Source: Petrolisthes cinctipes (taxonomy: Eukaryota > Arthropoda > Malacostraca > Decapoda > Porcellanidae). From it: a stretch of 64,000 nt of DNA. A program made the translations under genes and the position numbers. Location of the stretch: NCBI GenBank assembly GCA_033782935.1, contig JAWQEG010000259.1, forward strand, positions 1,855,001 to 1,919,000, in the 5' to 3' direction. Below are positions 1 through 10,190 of the stretch, in pieces (positions within the stretch are counted from its first letter, which is position 1; each line of letters opens with the position of its first letter). The notes beneath the pieces were generated by a model. That model was not told the origin of the DNA and searched no databases. It saw only the letters and a list, made by a program, of their open reading frames with translations.

Positions 1-21
1 TGCTGTCCCTGCTTTCTTTCT

Positions 22-69
<48 letters not shown>

Positions 70-359
70 TCATGCTTGCTGAGCAGTGGTAATAATAATA
101 AATAAATAAATAATAATGTGTTTCAATGTCCTTAGTAAAAAAGAAATATATAAATATTTATTAATTATCACATGAAATAAATGGGTTTAATATTAATCAA
201 TAATTAAGGTGTAAAAAAATATACAACAATGAATAATTCAGGTTAGAAATATGATAAAAAATATTATATAAGGTAAAAAGAAAGAAATATAAAGGTAAAG
301 AAATTAATATATAAAAATAGATAAGTGTTTGTTGTCCCTTCTTTCCTTCTATTCCCCCC

Positions 360-415
<56 letters not shown>

Positions 416-625
416 CACCTTCGTATTCTCTCGCTCTCTCTCCCTTCCCTCTTCATATTTTCACTCTGTCCTTCCTTCATGCTTGCTATCCAATAATAAT
501 AATAAATAAATAAATAATAATGATGTGTTTCAAATTCCTTAGTAATAAAGAAATGTATAAATACTTATTAATTATCCCATGAAATAAATGGGTTTGGTGG
601 CAATATTGGAATGACTTGATTCCTC
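1..625. repeat. Left arm of a 0.6-kb inverted repeat
   Basis: The reverse complement of this stretch matches 1768-2398 over almost its whole length, including the two CT/GA microsatellites (28-67 and 362-412), the AT-rich segment between them and the inner edge ending in GGTTTGGTGGCAATATTGGA. The arm is cut by the window start, so the full repeat may be longer. The outer part (GGGACAGCA on the other strand) belongs to the R repeat that recurs at 54, 55.5, 57 and 63.9 kb. No gene is seen. Confidence 0.85.
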
Positions 626-842
626 CAAACTATTCCAGGCAACAGAGTAGATAGATACCATTATAATATATATTAATTAATCCTGTTATCTGACATATGT
701 TGGAGAAATCAATGTACTCCAAAGTTACTACAAGGGACCTCAGATCTCTCTAGGGTAATTTTAGAGCAAACTGATTCCTCCAAACCAATTTATGACATCA
801 TTACACAGAGAGAGAGAGACAGAGCAGTGTTGCCAGGTCTGC

Positions 843-1025
843 GGCAAATAGTCCTTGACCAGTCAGTGATGGATAGCCGTGACCAACATAAGAGCGTCCG
901 AAAACTCGAAACATTTATACCCATACTATCATCAGGCAGCTGACTGAAGCAACGAATCTACGTGTTCACAGTTCGAAACAGCTGGCCGCACCTTTCTATC
1001 ACAGTCTGGTCAAGGACTATCTGCC
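843..1025. repeat. Small foldback element
   Basis: A 20-bp segment at 843-862 (GGCAAATAGTCCTTGACCAG) reappears inverted at 1006-1025 with one mismatch, and similarity extends a further 10-15 bp inward. This 183-bp hairpin looks like a MITE, but no clear target duplication is visible and the family is not recognised. Confidence 0.6.
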
Positions 1026-1144
1026 ACGACTGTACCTCTGATACCCCATGTCTAGTGAAAATTCTCCAAACTTGGCATCACTTATAGAGAGAATGTTGGT
1101 TCAAAATTAATGTTTGAATGGCAGTCCATAAAGGGGGTTACTGA

Positions 1145-1262
1145 GTTGATTTACCCTCCCCCCTACCCCCCATCCACTCTACCCTTACCCCCTCCCTCCC
1201 ACTCATGCCCCTACCCCCCCTAACACCATACTCCCCCCCACTCACCTACCCCCCCCCCCCAC
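1145..1262. repeat. C-rich tract
   Basis: Low-complexity sequence made of CCCCC runs separated by TA, CA or TC. No unit is regular enough to call a minisatellite. It follows a degenerate segment with no coding potential. Confidence 0.7.
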
Positions 1263-1604
1263 CTTGATTATCGTATAATGACGTCATGGTTTGGTGGAAA
1301 ATGTAGTTCACGTTTTGGTTCATAAATCATTTATTACTAATTATTTTAAATTAATTATTATATAATTAAATTCCCCATAATTTTTCCTATATTTTGATAT
1401 AATAATTTCTTTTATTACACAATTAATGAACGAAATTAGCGAATATTTTCTATTTATAATTTCCAACCGTGACTAATTGGTACATTGGAGCACTTTGGGT
1501 GCTCCAATGTATCTCAGGCAACACAACTTAATGCAAGAATAATACAGTTTGGATGAATCAGTTTGCTCCACAATTACCCTATGGAAATCTGGTTTCCTTT
1601 ATAG

Positions 1605-1712
1605 TACTTTGATTCCTCCAAAGTATGTCAGGAAAGAGAATTAATTAATAAATATAATGGTATCAATCCTGTTGTATGGAATAGTTTGGAGGAATCAAAT
1701 TGGTCCAGTATT
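1605..1712. mobile_element. Foldback family A copy, degenerate
   Basis: It carries the paired core of family A: TTGATTCCTCCAAAGTATG on the left and TGGAATAGTTTGGAGGAATC on the right, with an AATATAATGG loop. The outer TTAA ends are not clear. A second partial copy of the same core lies at 620-735. Confidence 0.7.
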
Positions 1713-1767
1713 ACCACAACCAACACCACAGCTTCGAATGAATTAGCTTCGAATGAATCAACTTGGT

Positions 1768-1978
1768 GAACCATTCAAGTCACTCCAATATTGCCACCAA
1801 ACCCATTTATTTCATGGGATAATTAATAAGTGTTTATACATTTCTTTATTACTAAGGAATTTGAAACACATCATTATTATTTATTTATTAATTATTATTA
1901 TTGGATAGCAAGCATGAAGGAAGGACAGAGTGAAAATATGAAGAGGGAAAGGAGAGAGAGCGAGAGAATACGAAGGTG

Positions 1979-2026
<48 letters not shown>

Positions 2027-2316
2027 GGGGGGAATAGAAGGAAAGAAGGGACAACAAACACTTATCTATTTTTATATATTAATTTCTTTACCTTTATATT
2101 TCTTTCTTTTTACCTTATATAATATTTTTTATCATATTTCTAACCTGAATTATTCATTGTTGTATATTTTCTTACACCTTAATTATTGATTAATATTAAA
2201 CCCATTTATTTCATGTGATAATTAATAAATATTTATATATTTCTTTTTTACTAAGGACATTGAAACACATTATTATTTATTTATTTATTATTATTACCAC
2301 TGCTCAGCAAGCATGA

Positions 2317-2376
<60 letters not shown>

Positions 2377-2398
2377 AAAAAGAAAGCAGGGACAGCAA
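1768..2398. repeat. Right arm of the 0.6-kb inverted repeat
   Basis: Inverted partner of 1-625, with GA microsatellites at 1984-2023 and 2319-2371 in the mirrored positions. The arms are separated by about 1.14 kb of unrelated foldback debris. Apparent reading frames here are translated GA repeats and AT-rich sequence and are not taken as genes. Confidence 0.85.
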
Positions 2399-2484
2399 AC
2401 ACAAATATGTTTTTATATCTTTATTTTCTTATTTATATATACATTTATTTTTTAAATTGTTTATAAAATTTCATGCATATTTTT

Positions 2485-2487
<3 letters not shown>

Positions 2488-2521
<34 letters not shown>

Positions 2522-2531
2522 ACACACACAC

Positions 2532-2593
<62 letters not shown>

Positions 2594-2641
2594 ACACATA
2601 CAAACATCTCACACACATATCAATCTCTCTCTCACATAAAT

Positions 2642-2690
<49 letters not shown>
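2488..2690. repeat. Compound (AC)n/(CT)n microsatellite
   Basis: Runs of CA (2488-2534) and CT (2535-2592, 2647-2690) with a short unique linker between them. Confidence 0.95.
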
Positions 2691-2696
<6 letters not shown>

Positions 2697-2730
2697 TATA
2701 AAGACAAAAAACATACATATATACAATGTT

Positions 2731-2917
2731 TCAGTAGACTTCAAAAGGCTTCAGGAGATTTGTGGAGACTTCAGCAGACTTCAGTAGACTTCTGGAGGCT
2801 TCAGCAGAGTTCTGGAGGTTTCAATAGGCTTCTGGAGGCTTCATGAGGCTTCATTAGGCTTCAGTAGGCTTCTGGAGGCTTCAGCAGGCTTCTGGTGGCT
2901 TCAGCAGGCTTCTGAAA
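2731..2917 (+). repeat. GCTTCTGGAG/GCTTCAG minisatellite
   Basis: Degenerate tandem array of a roughly 10-bp unit (variants AGACTTCAGC, GGCTTCTGGA, GGCTTCAGCA), about 18 units. It is followed by AT-rich sequence and an (ATT)n run at 2989-3042. Confidence 0.85.
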
Positions 2918-2993
2918 AATTTAATAGTACTTTAAAAAATATATGTATATGTACATGTGAGAGAAAGAGTATAAAATTATTTTTTTTATTATA

Positions 2994-3040
<47 letters not shown>

Positions 3041-3133
3041 CATTATGTTGTTGTTGTTGTTGTTGTTTTTTTTATTTTTTTCTATGAAGAAATTATATAT
3101 TGTAAGAAATTAATGTTGATTAATAAATGAAAT

Positions 3134-3330
3134 ACAATTATGTGTATGTCTTAGTTATAGTGATGTTGTAATACAATTTTAAGTCAGAGATGACATATAT
3201 AGTTCTCATTTGGTAAATAAAAAATAAAAAAAAATAAAAAAAAAAATAATAATAATAATAGTTCTCATGTGGTAAATTAAATATGTTGTTAGAATAAAAA
3301 CTGGTTCAGAATGCAACTATCTGGTCATAT
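3134..3330 (-). repeat. Dispersed repeat E, inverted copy
   Basis: The reverse complement matches 12850-13069: a segment with ACTATATCTGTCATCT, a GTAATTTACCATATG element and an outer AAAAACTGGTTCA. This copy has A-rich and AAT-rich interruptions at 3220-3260. No coding potential is seen. Confidence 0.7.
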
Positions 3331-3338
3331 TAACATTA

Positions 3339-3490
3339 TTAAGGTGGTAATTCACTTTTGTTACATTGGAGTGCCTTGATTCCTTCAAAGTATGCCAGGA
3401 AACAGAACCAGATGAACAAAAATAATGGTGTTCTGTTGTTTGGAATAGTTTGGAGGATTCAGTTGCTCCAACACAAAATTTTCCCCTTAA
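3339..3490 (+). mobile_element. Foldback family A copy (TTAA-flanked MITE)
   Basis: A 152-bp imperfect palindrome bounded by TTAA at 3339-3342 and 3487-3490. Left arm: GGTAATTCACTTTTGTTAC, then TTGGAGTGCC and the GATTC.TTCAAAGTATGCC core. Right arm: TGGAATAGTTTGGAGGATTC and TTGCTCC. The loop holds CAGAACCAGATGAACAAAA. TTAA ends suggest piggyBac-type mobilisation (inference). Confidence 0.8.
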
Positions 3491-3524
3491 GTACAAGAGA
3501 AGGATGCGAATTTATGTTGCCTGC

Positions 3525-3529
<5 letters not shown>

Positions 3530-3568
<39 letters not shown>
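3530..3568. repeat. (CT)n microsatellite
   Basis: A perfect CT run that follows directly on the A-family copy and a short unique segment. Confidence 0.95.
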
Positions 3569-3574
<6 letters not shown>

Positions 3575-3799
3575 CACTACCTTCCTCTCTCTCTTTCTCA
3601 ATCTCTCTCACACTTACACGTATACACTTAACTTAATGTTATTAAGTTTGGAAAAAAGTGAGAGAAAACCAAATTGGCAATTAGGGTTAATGATAAATAA
3701 GAAATTGACACCAGATGATCATACAAATGAAAAAGTGAGAAACATGTATATATACATTTTTAGCAAACATGACGAAGAAATGGTCAAGAACTAATAACA

Positions 3800-4262
3800 T
3801 AATATGCAGCAGTAGCATAGAACCCACATTACAAGAAACATATCACCAAATTAAAAAAAGTACAAAGAGCAGCAACAAGATGGGTATCAAGTCTAAGAGA
3901 ACTAAGCTATGAAGAAAGACTAAAGAAACTAAAGTTACCTAAACTAGAAGAAAGACAAAAGAGAGGAGATATGATTTTGGTTTACAAATGTGTCACAGAA
4001 AAAGAAAAGACAGATATAGAGAACTTGTGTCAACAAGGAATACCTACAATGAGAGGACATAGTAAGAAATTAATTAAAAGAAGAGGAGATAAAGATGAAC
4101 AGAAATATAGTTTCCAAATAGAGTAATAGACGAATGGAACAAATTACCAGAAGTGGTGTGTGTCAAAAACATACATAACTTTATAGAAAAATATGATGAT
4201 TGTTTTTTAAAATACGGGACATTACGAGCTTGACTCAATCCTGTAAAGATACAAATAGGTAA
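3800..4262 (+). pseudogene. CR1/L2-like LINE, 3' end of ORF2
   Basis: Plus-strand translation gives the C-terminal signature of CR1/L2-type non-LTR reverse transcriptases: KKVQRAATRWVSSLREL, then SYEERLKKLKLPKLEER and KRGDMILVYK. An in-frame stop and later frame loss mark it as dead. The 3' tail (CAATCCTGTAAAGATAC, then AATAGGTAAGAACAC) runs into an (AC)n tract, as expected for a LINE whose 3' terminus is a short repeat. A second copy of the same tail lies at 6525-6663. The 5' part with endonuclease and RT core is missing, as in typical 5'-truncated copies. Confidence 0.8.
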
Positions 4263-4279
4263 GAACACAGACGAAGGAA

Positions 4280-4590
4280 TATACACACACACACACACAG
4301 ACAAAGGAATACACACACACACACTCACACACACAGGCGAAGAAATTCACACACACACACACACACACGGACGAAGGAATATATATATATACACACACAC
4401 ATACACACACACACACACACACAGGCGAAGAAATGCACACACACGCACACACACACACACAGACACACATAGGATACACACACACACATAGGAATACACG
4501 CACACAGACACATATAGGAACACACACACACACAAACACACACAGACGAAGAAATACACACACACACACAGACACACATAGGAGGTGGCC
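4280..4590. repeat. (AC)n-rich minisatellite
   Basis: CA runs interrupted by GACGAAGAAATA or CATAGGAATA spacers, forming higher-order units of about 35-65 bp. It probably grew from the AC tail of the LINE fragment just upstream (inference). Confidence 0.85.
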
Positions 4591-4904
4591 GAGTGGTTAG
4601 TGTTCTGAACTCGTAACCTGGAGGTCGGGAGATCGATCCTCTCAGGTGAGGGCCTGAGAATATTTACTCTTTAGGTTTGAGTTTGAGGCACTAACTATAA
4701 GGCCACCGAACGTCGTAAAACACCCTCGCTGGTACCATAACAGCTGCAGTATTTGGGAATAACCCTCACTTCCCTCCCTCTGTGGCCGGGTACCAGTTCG
4801 GAAGTCGTGACGTGTGTGTGTGTGAGCAGCAGTTGACGTGGGCCACGGTAACGGGCTTGATGAAGCCTATGTCCAGTGTCGAAAGATAAAAAAAAAAAAA
4901 AAAA
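4577..4904 (+). mobile_element. tRNA-derived SINE with poly(A) tail
   Basis: The head has a box A-like GGTGGCCGAGTGGTTAG and a box B-like GGTCGGGAGATCGATCC, in the spacing of a Ser/Leu-type tRNA. The body (about 250 bp) shows no coding and the element ends in an A tract at about 4887-4904. This is a SINE transcribed from an internal Pol III promoter, not a functional tRNA, because no cloverleaf closes. It abuts a fragment of mariner-type MITE F, suggesting insertion into that element. Confidence 0.75.
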
Positions 4905-4979
4905 ATGTGAATGTGAAAACATTAGACAGTAAATTGTTTGAGATACCCATATGTGGATGATTATTATTGACACAGACTG
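4905..4979 (-). mobile_element. Fragment of TA-flanked MITE F
   Basis: The reverse complement starts CAGTCTGTGTCAATAATAAT and matches the left end of the complete copy at 8625-9071 for about 75 bp. A TA follows the terminus at 4980-4981. The other side is lost at the SINE poly(A). Confidence 0.75.
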
Positions 4980-5058
4980 TATATTGCGGCCGCATCTGTT
5001 ATCAAAAACCTTCATTCCGTCTGTCAGTATTAATTTTACTTCACATTAATGACAATCA

Positions 5059-5060
<2 letters not shown>

Positions 5061-5120
<60 letters not shown>

Positions 5121-5215
5121 GTGATTCCCTTGTTGTACAACCGACATTACCACATCAGGCAATGATACTGAGGAGGAAGGAGATGGATATACAACAGCTC
5201 CTGTACTGTTAATTC

Positions 5216-5263
<48 letters not shown>
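5061..5263. repeat. Two (CT)n microsatellites
   Basis: Perfect CT runs at 5061-5108 and 5215-5263, about 105 bp apart, separated by GTGTGTGTG and unique sequence. Confidence 0.95.
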
Positions 5264-5267
<4 letters not shown>

Positions 5268-5378
5268 TAACAGTTCAAATTAAGCGCTTATTATAACTTG
5301 CTCTGATTGGCCCACCTCAAAAAATCAATATTTAAGATTATCACTGATTGGCTATAACCGAATGACATTATTTTAGTG

Positions 5379-5733
5379 TTAAGGGGGTGCGGGAGTAGGG
5401 GACAGGCTTGGGGGGGGGGGGGGTGCGGGAATAGGGGGACAGGCTTCGGGTGGGTAGAAAGCTTGTCCCCTATTCCCGCAACCCCCTAACCCCCCCCCCA
5501 AGCCTGTCCCCCTACTCCCGCACCCCCCTAACCCCCCCCAGCTTGTCCCCCTATTCCCGCACCCCCCTAACCCCCCAAGCCTGTCCCCCTACTCCTGGAC
5601 CCCCCAAGCCTGTCCCCTACTCCCGCACCCCCCTAACCCCCCCCAAGCTTGTTCCCCTACTCCCGCAACCCCCAAATCATCCGTACTCACCTAAACCCCC
5701 CAAGCCTGTCCCCCTATTCCCGCACCCCCTTAA
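5379..5733 (+). mobile_element. G-rich TTAA foldback, family G copy 1
   Basis: A 355-bp element bounded by TTAA (5379-5382, 5730-5733). The left arm reads GGGGGTGCGGGAGTAGGGGA then CAGGCTTGGGG; the right arm is its reverse complement, ending ATTCCCGCACCCCCTTAA. The C-rich half has expanded into several CAAGCCTGTCCCCCTA units. G runs in the left arm could form G-quadruplexes. Reading frames here are low-complexity proline repeats. Confidence 0.85.
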
Positions 5734-6170
5734 TTAATAATTGAACATTATTTTTATCATTGTCATAATTTGGTCAGTTTTTTGAGACACGAAAATTGAC
5801 ATAACTTTTGAACAGAAGGTCATAGAGACAAACTGAAAAAATCATCTAGCCCACTTTACCAACTGTACATCCATACCAAATTTCATCCAAATCCATACAG
5901 ATCTTCATGGCCAAAAATCGGTTCAAAAACTTTTCCAAAAATGAGGCCATAACTCAAAAACGGTGCATCGTAGAGGAAAACGGATAAATTTAGCCCCCCC
6001 TTCTGGCAACCCCACCCATATGACCTATTCTTGCACACCCATAGGTCAAATGTGGGATTCGACAACATTTTTGACCTATTCCCAAAACCCATATTTTTGG
6101 ATGTAGGGTGTGGATGGAACGTGATAAAGATGAATTAATTAAGTCTACGGAAATTACATGATGTTATTCC
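5734..6170. repeat. Dispersed repeat V, copy 1
   Basis: About 430 bp that recurs at 9246-9690 with high similarity. It contains GACATAACTTTTGAACAGA, AAATTTCATCCAAATCCATA, GAGGCCATAACTCAAAAAC and GGTGCATCGTAGAGGAAAA. No significant reading frame is shared between copies. It begins right after the TTAA end of element G copy 1. Origin not recognised. Confidence 0.8.
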
Positions 6171-6171
6171 A

Positions 6172-6174
6172 AAA

Positions 6175-6238
<64 letters not shown>

Positions 6239-6316
6239 TGTGTGTGTGTGTGTGAGTGATTATGAGAGAGAGAGAGAGGGTGAGGTGTTTTTTCTTTTAG
6301 TATGTCTGCCGCCTTT

Positions 6317-6347
<31 letters not shown>

Positions 6348-6367
6348 CCTGGGCATACACCATTAGC

Positions 6368-6413
<46 letters not shown>

Positions 6414-6552
6414 GAACAAATTACCATCCAAAAAAACACACACACATACACACACACACACACACACACATGGAACAAATTACCATCCAAACAAACACAC
6501 ACACATACACAAACACACACACACATGGAACAAATTACCATCCATAAGAAGT
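6172..6552. repeat. (AC)n/(GA)n/(GT)n complex with ~60-bp units
   Basis: AC, GA (6189-6236) and GT runs, then three roughly 60-bp units each made of an AC run plus ATGGAACAAATTACCATCC. That spacer is the start of the LINE tail at 6525, so the tandem units carry a piece of it. Confidence 0.85.
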
Positions 6553-6663
6553 GGTGTGTGTCAAAACCATGCATAACTTTAAAGAAAAATATGATAATAG
6601 GATTTTAATATACTGGACATTATGAGCTTGACTCAATCCTGTAAAGATACAAATAGGTAAGAA
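6525..6663 (+). pseudogene. CR1/L2-like LINE 3' tail, second copy
   Basis: Matches the last ~130 bp of the fragment at 3800-4262 (GAAGTGGTGTGTGTCAAAA, ATAACTTTA.AGAAAAATATG, TTGACTCAATCCTGTAAAG) and likewise ends in an (AC)n run (6664-6691). Only non-functional C-terminal codons remain. Confidence 0.8.
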
Positions 6664-6882
6664 CACACACACACACACACACACACACACTTATTTTTAT
6701 AATAAACATGCACGCACATCAATATAAATAATTATATTCTTGTTTTGAGAAAGAGGAGAACGAAACATAAGAAGAAGAATAATGTAAGAAAGTCAGGAAA
6801 TTATAGGAACGAAATACAATAATAAGGATGGGTTCAAAAATCTTGTCCTATTTCGTCCGAGATGCCTAGACACATTATTTAA

Positions 6883-7480
6883 AAAGGGGGGCATAACTTG
6901 TAGACAGGGGGGGCATAACTTGTAGACAGGGGGGGCATAACTTGTAGACAGGGGTGGGGGCATAACTTGTAGACAGGGGGGGGCATAACTTGTAGACAGG
7001 GGGGGCATAACTTGTAGACAGGGGGGAGGCAAAACTTGTAGACAAGGGGAGGAGGGGCATAACTTGTAGACAAGGGGGGGAGGGGCATAACTTGTAGACA
7101 GGGGGGAGGCATAACTTGTAGACAGGGGGAGGAGGGGCATAACTTGTAGACAGGGGGGGGAGGGGCATAACTTGTAGACAGGGGGGGGGATAACTTGTAG
7201 ACAGGGGGGGGGCATAACTTGTAGACAGGGGGGGCATAACTTGTAGACAGGGGGGGGGGCATAACTTGTAGACGGGGGGGGGCATAACTTGTAGACAGGG
7301 GGGGGAGGGGCATAACTTGTAGACAGGGGGGGGCATAACTTGTAGACAGGGGGGAGGCATAACTTGTAGACAGGGGGGAGGCATAACTTGTAGACAGGGG
7401 GAGGAGGGGCATAACTTGTAGACAGGGGGGGGAGGGGCATAACTTGTAGACAGGGGGGGGGCATAACTTGTAGACAGACA
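6883..7480 (-). repeat. CTTGTAGACAG minisatellite, about 25 units
   Basis: Tandem array of a 20-30-bp unit: an invariant GCATAACTTGTAGACA followed by a G run of variable length, sometimes GGGGGAGGAG. Length change is almost all in the G run. Both reverse-strand frames stay open as Pro/Leu/Ser/Tyr repeats; this follows from the repeat and is not evidence of a gene. The related block at 9757-9790 has a single TTGTAGACAGACAGAGGGG, so the array grew from one unit. Confidence 0.9.
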
Positions 7481-7503
7481 GAGGGGGGTGAGGGGGGGTG
7501 CCT

Positions 7504-7537
7504 TTAAGGACCCTGTGATCGTGTATGGAAATTGAAG

Positions 7538-7576
<39 letters not shown>

Positions 7577-7787
7577 GAGACTTATGATTCCTCCTGACCA
7601 TGCCACCAAACAAACAACCTCCTCTCATATAAGTGTGTGTGTGTGTGTGTGTGTTAGAGAGAGAGAGAGAGAGAGAGAGTGTGTGTGTACGTGTGTGTGT
7701 GAGTGTGTGTGTGTGTGTTTCGTGGCAATATTTGAAGGACTCATTTACCTCCAATTTTCTGACTACATCACACACAGGGTTCTTTAA
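7504..7787 (+). mobile_element. TTAA foldback family B copy 1
   Basis: Bounded by TTAA at 7504-7507 and 7784-7787. The left end is TTAAGGACCCTGTGATCGTG and the right end CACACACAGGGTTCTTTAA. The core pair is TGATTCCTCCTGACCATGCC with TTTCGTGGCAATATTTG. GT and GA microsatellites fill the left arm and the loop. Its right TTAA is also the left TTAA of the following G element. Confidence 0.8.
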
Positions 7788-8006
7788 GGGGGTGCGGGAA
7801 TAGGGGGACGGGCTTGGGGGGGTGCGGGAGTAGGGGACTGGCTTGGGGGGGAGACTGGGGGGTGCGGGAATAAGGGGACAGGCTTGGGGTGGGTAGAAAG
7901 CCTGTCCCATATTCCTACACCCCACTACCCCCCTCCAAGCCTGTCCCCCTACTCCCAAGCCCCCCCGACCCCCCCAAGCCTGTCCCCTACTCCCGCACCC
8001 CCTTAA
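7784..8006 (+). mobile_element. G-rich TTAA foldback, family G copy 2
   Basis: TTAA at 7784-7787 and 8003-8006 enclose GGGGGTGCGGGAATAGGGGG, an internal GGGTAGAAAGCCTGTCCC and a C-rich right arm ending CCCGCACCCCCTTAA. It abuts the family B element and shares its TTAA. Confidence 0.85.
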
Positions 8007-8073
8007 TAAAAAATATATGCAACTCTCTCCAGGCTAATTAATTAATCTTACCCATTTCCTGTGCAAGAGTTAA

Positions 8074-8304
8074 TTAAGGGGGTGCGGGAGTAGGGGACAG
8101 GCTTGGGGGGGGGGTTGGGGGGTGCAGGAATAGGGTGACAGGCTTGGGGGGGGTAGAAAGCCTGTCCCTTATTCCCTCAACCCCTAACCTCCCCCCCCCT
8201 CAAACCTGTCCCCCTTCTCCTGCACCCCCCACGCCTCTCCTGTACTTCCGCACCCCCCTAAACCACCCCCCAAAGCTTGTCCCTCTATTCCCGCACCCCC
8301 TTAA
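8074..8304 (+). mobile_element. G-rich TTAA foldback, family G copy 3
   Basis: TTAA at 8074-8077 and 8301-8304. The arms match copy 2 and the central GGGGTAGAAAGCCTGTCC is conserved. This copy lies 67 bp from copy 2 in the same orientation. Confidence 0.85.
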
Positions 8305-8415
8305 ATAATTCAGACATAAGTCATTTACACGGCTAATGAAAGTCGTATGTATTATGCAAGAACATCATCTGTGGTGGTGTACACGATGGTGTGGTAGTCT
8401 ACCGATACGATGGCC

Positions 8416-8490
8416 CAACACACACACACACACACACGCACACACACACACAGTCATGTGAATATACGAATGCACACACACAGGCCTACG

Positions 8491-8523
<33 letters not shown>

Positions 8524-8561
8524 CATGAGAATATACGAATGCATACACACACAGGCCTACG

Positions 8562-8594
<33 letters not shown>

Positions 8595-8612
8595 CATGAG
8601 AATATAGGAATG
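8416..8612 (+). repeat. ~60-bp minisatellite with AC runs
   Basis: Three units of (AC)n, then CAGTCATG.GAATATACGAAT, CACACAGGCCTACGTTA. Units differ mainly in AC length. Confidence 0.9.
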
Positions 8613-8624
8613 CATTTGCACATA

Positions 8625-9071
8625 CAGTCGGTGTCAATAATAATCATCCACATATGGGAATCTCAAACAATTTACTGCCTAATGTTTTCACGTTCACATA
8701 TGATGTTATTGTTTTAAGTAGTGTGTAGCTGCTTGTTTTAAATTAAAAGCATTAAATTAAAAGATGGAAGTTAACGTGTGTGTGTGTGTGTGTGTGTGTT
8801 ATTGTTTTAAGTAGTGTGTAGCTGCTTGTAGTAAATTAAAAGATGGTAGTTAATGTGTGTGTGTGTGTGTGTGTGTGTTATTGTTTTAAGTAGTGCGTAG
8901 CTGCTTGTATTAAATTGTTATTGTTTTAAGTAGTGTGTAGCTGCTTGTATTAAATTAAAAGATGGTAGTTAAGCTATTTATTGGAAAGTTTATCAGCTAA
9001 GAAACAGAGAGAAACTGTTAAACTCTTACCTGAGTTACACCTATATGGATGATTATATTTGACACCGACTG
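8625..9071. mobile_element. MITE F, mariner-type foldback
   Basis: Terminal inverted repeats of about 35 bp: CAGTCGGTGTCAATAATAAT at the left; the right end closes with TGACACCGACTG. TA precedes the left end (TT follows the right, probably mutated). The interior has four imperfect copies of a segment with TTAAGTAGTGTGTAGCTGCT, two of them joined to (GT)n. CAGT termini and TA target fit Tc1/mariner-derived MITEs (inference). Confidence 0.75.
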
Positions 9072-9245
9072 TTCGTTACTCTTACTCACACACACACACA
9101 CACACACACACACGTTCATTCATAAATATATACGATTAGACATACGTTACTCACATAGTAACACACACACACACAGTTGAGTTACATTAATTTTGTTGTT
9201 TATTGTGAGAGTGAGTCTTTGGTATTAGATATTATTCATGTTCAA

Positions 9246-9690
9246 ACATTAATTAATCATTGATCATTATTTTTATCATTGTTATAATTTGGTCCGTTTT
9301 TTGAGAAACGAAAATTGACATAACTTTTGAACAGAAGGTCATAGAGACAAAATCAAAAAATCATCTAGCCCACTTTACCAACTGTACTTCCATACCAAAT
9401 TTCATCCAAATCCATATAGATCTTCATGATCAAAAATCGGTTCAAACATATTTCCAAAAAAGAGGCCATAACTCAAAAACAGTGCATCGTAGAGGAAAAT
9501 GGAGAAAATTTAGCCCCCCCTTCTGGCAAGCCCACCCATATGACCTATTTTTGCACACCCATAGGTCAAATGTGCGATTCGACAACATTTTTTACCTATT
9601 CTCACAACCCACATTTTTGGATGTAGCGTGTGGATGGAACGTGGTGAAAAAGATGAATTAAGTCTACGGAAATTACATGATGTCATTCCA
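9246..9690. repeat. Dispersed repeat V, copy 2
   Basis: Second copy of the 430-bp repeat at 5734-6170, same orientation, with a few substitutions and small indels. It is followed by GAGGTGTTTTTTCTTTTAG and GTATGTCTGCCGCC, also found after copy 1, then a short AC run. Confidence 0.8.
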
Positions 9691-9791
9691 AAGATAAAGA
9701 GAGAGGGTGAGGTGTTTTTTCTTTTAGTATGTCTGCCGCCAACACACACACACACACACATTGTAGACAGACAGAGGGGAGGGGGGTGCGT

Positions 9792-9969
9792 TTAAGGACC
9801 CTGTGATCGTGTATGAAAATTGGAGGCTTCTGATTCCTCCTAACCATGCCACGAAACAATTAACCTCCTTCCATTTAGGTGTGTGTGTGTGTGTGTGTGT
9901 TTCGTGGCAATATTTGAAGGACTCATTTACCTCCAATTTTTTTACTACATCACACACAGGGTTCCTTAA
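9792..9969 (+). mobile_element. TTAA foldback family B copy 2
   Basis: A 178-bp element, TTAA at 9792-9795 and 9966-9969. Left AAGGACCCTGTGATCGTGTA, right CATCACACACAGGGTTCCTT; core CTGATTCCTCCTAACCATGC paired with GTTTCGTGGCAATATTTGAA; loop TTAACCTCCTTCCATTTAGG followed by (GT)n. The most compact complete B copy here. Confidence 0.85.
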
Positions 9970-10190
9970 GGGGGTGCGGGAATAGGGGGACGGGCTTGGG
10001 AGGGGGGTTTAGGGGGGTGCGGGAGTAGGGGACAGGCTTGGGTTTTTTGGGGGGAGTGCAGGAGTAGGGGGACAAGCTTGGGGGGTGCGGGATTAGGGGA
10101 CAGGCTTTCTACCCACCCCAAGCCTGTCACCCTATTCCCGCACCCCCCAACCCCCCCCAAGCCTGTCCTCCTATTCCCGCACCCCCTTAA
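9966..10190 (+). mobile_element. G-rich TTAA foldback, family G copy 4
   Basis: TTAA at 9966-9969 (shared with B copy 2) and 10187-10190. The arms are GGGGGTGCGGGAATAGGGGG and its complement, with several internal GACAGGCTTGGG units in both orientations. Confidence 0.85.

Noticed and set aside
4577..4650. Functional tRNA gene
   Set aside because: Box A/B-like sequences are present but no acceptor stem closes and a SINE body with poly(A) follows.
6883..7480. CRISPR array
   Set aside because: Unit 20-30 bp with G-run length variation only; no unique spacers and the genome is eukaryotic.
6793..7958. Long reverse-strand frames up to 359 codons
   Set aside because: All three frames read the same CTTGTAGACAG minisatellite; the repeat explains the openness.
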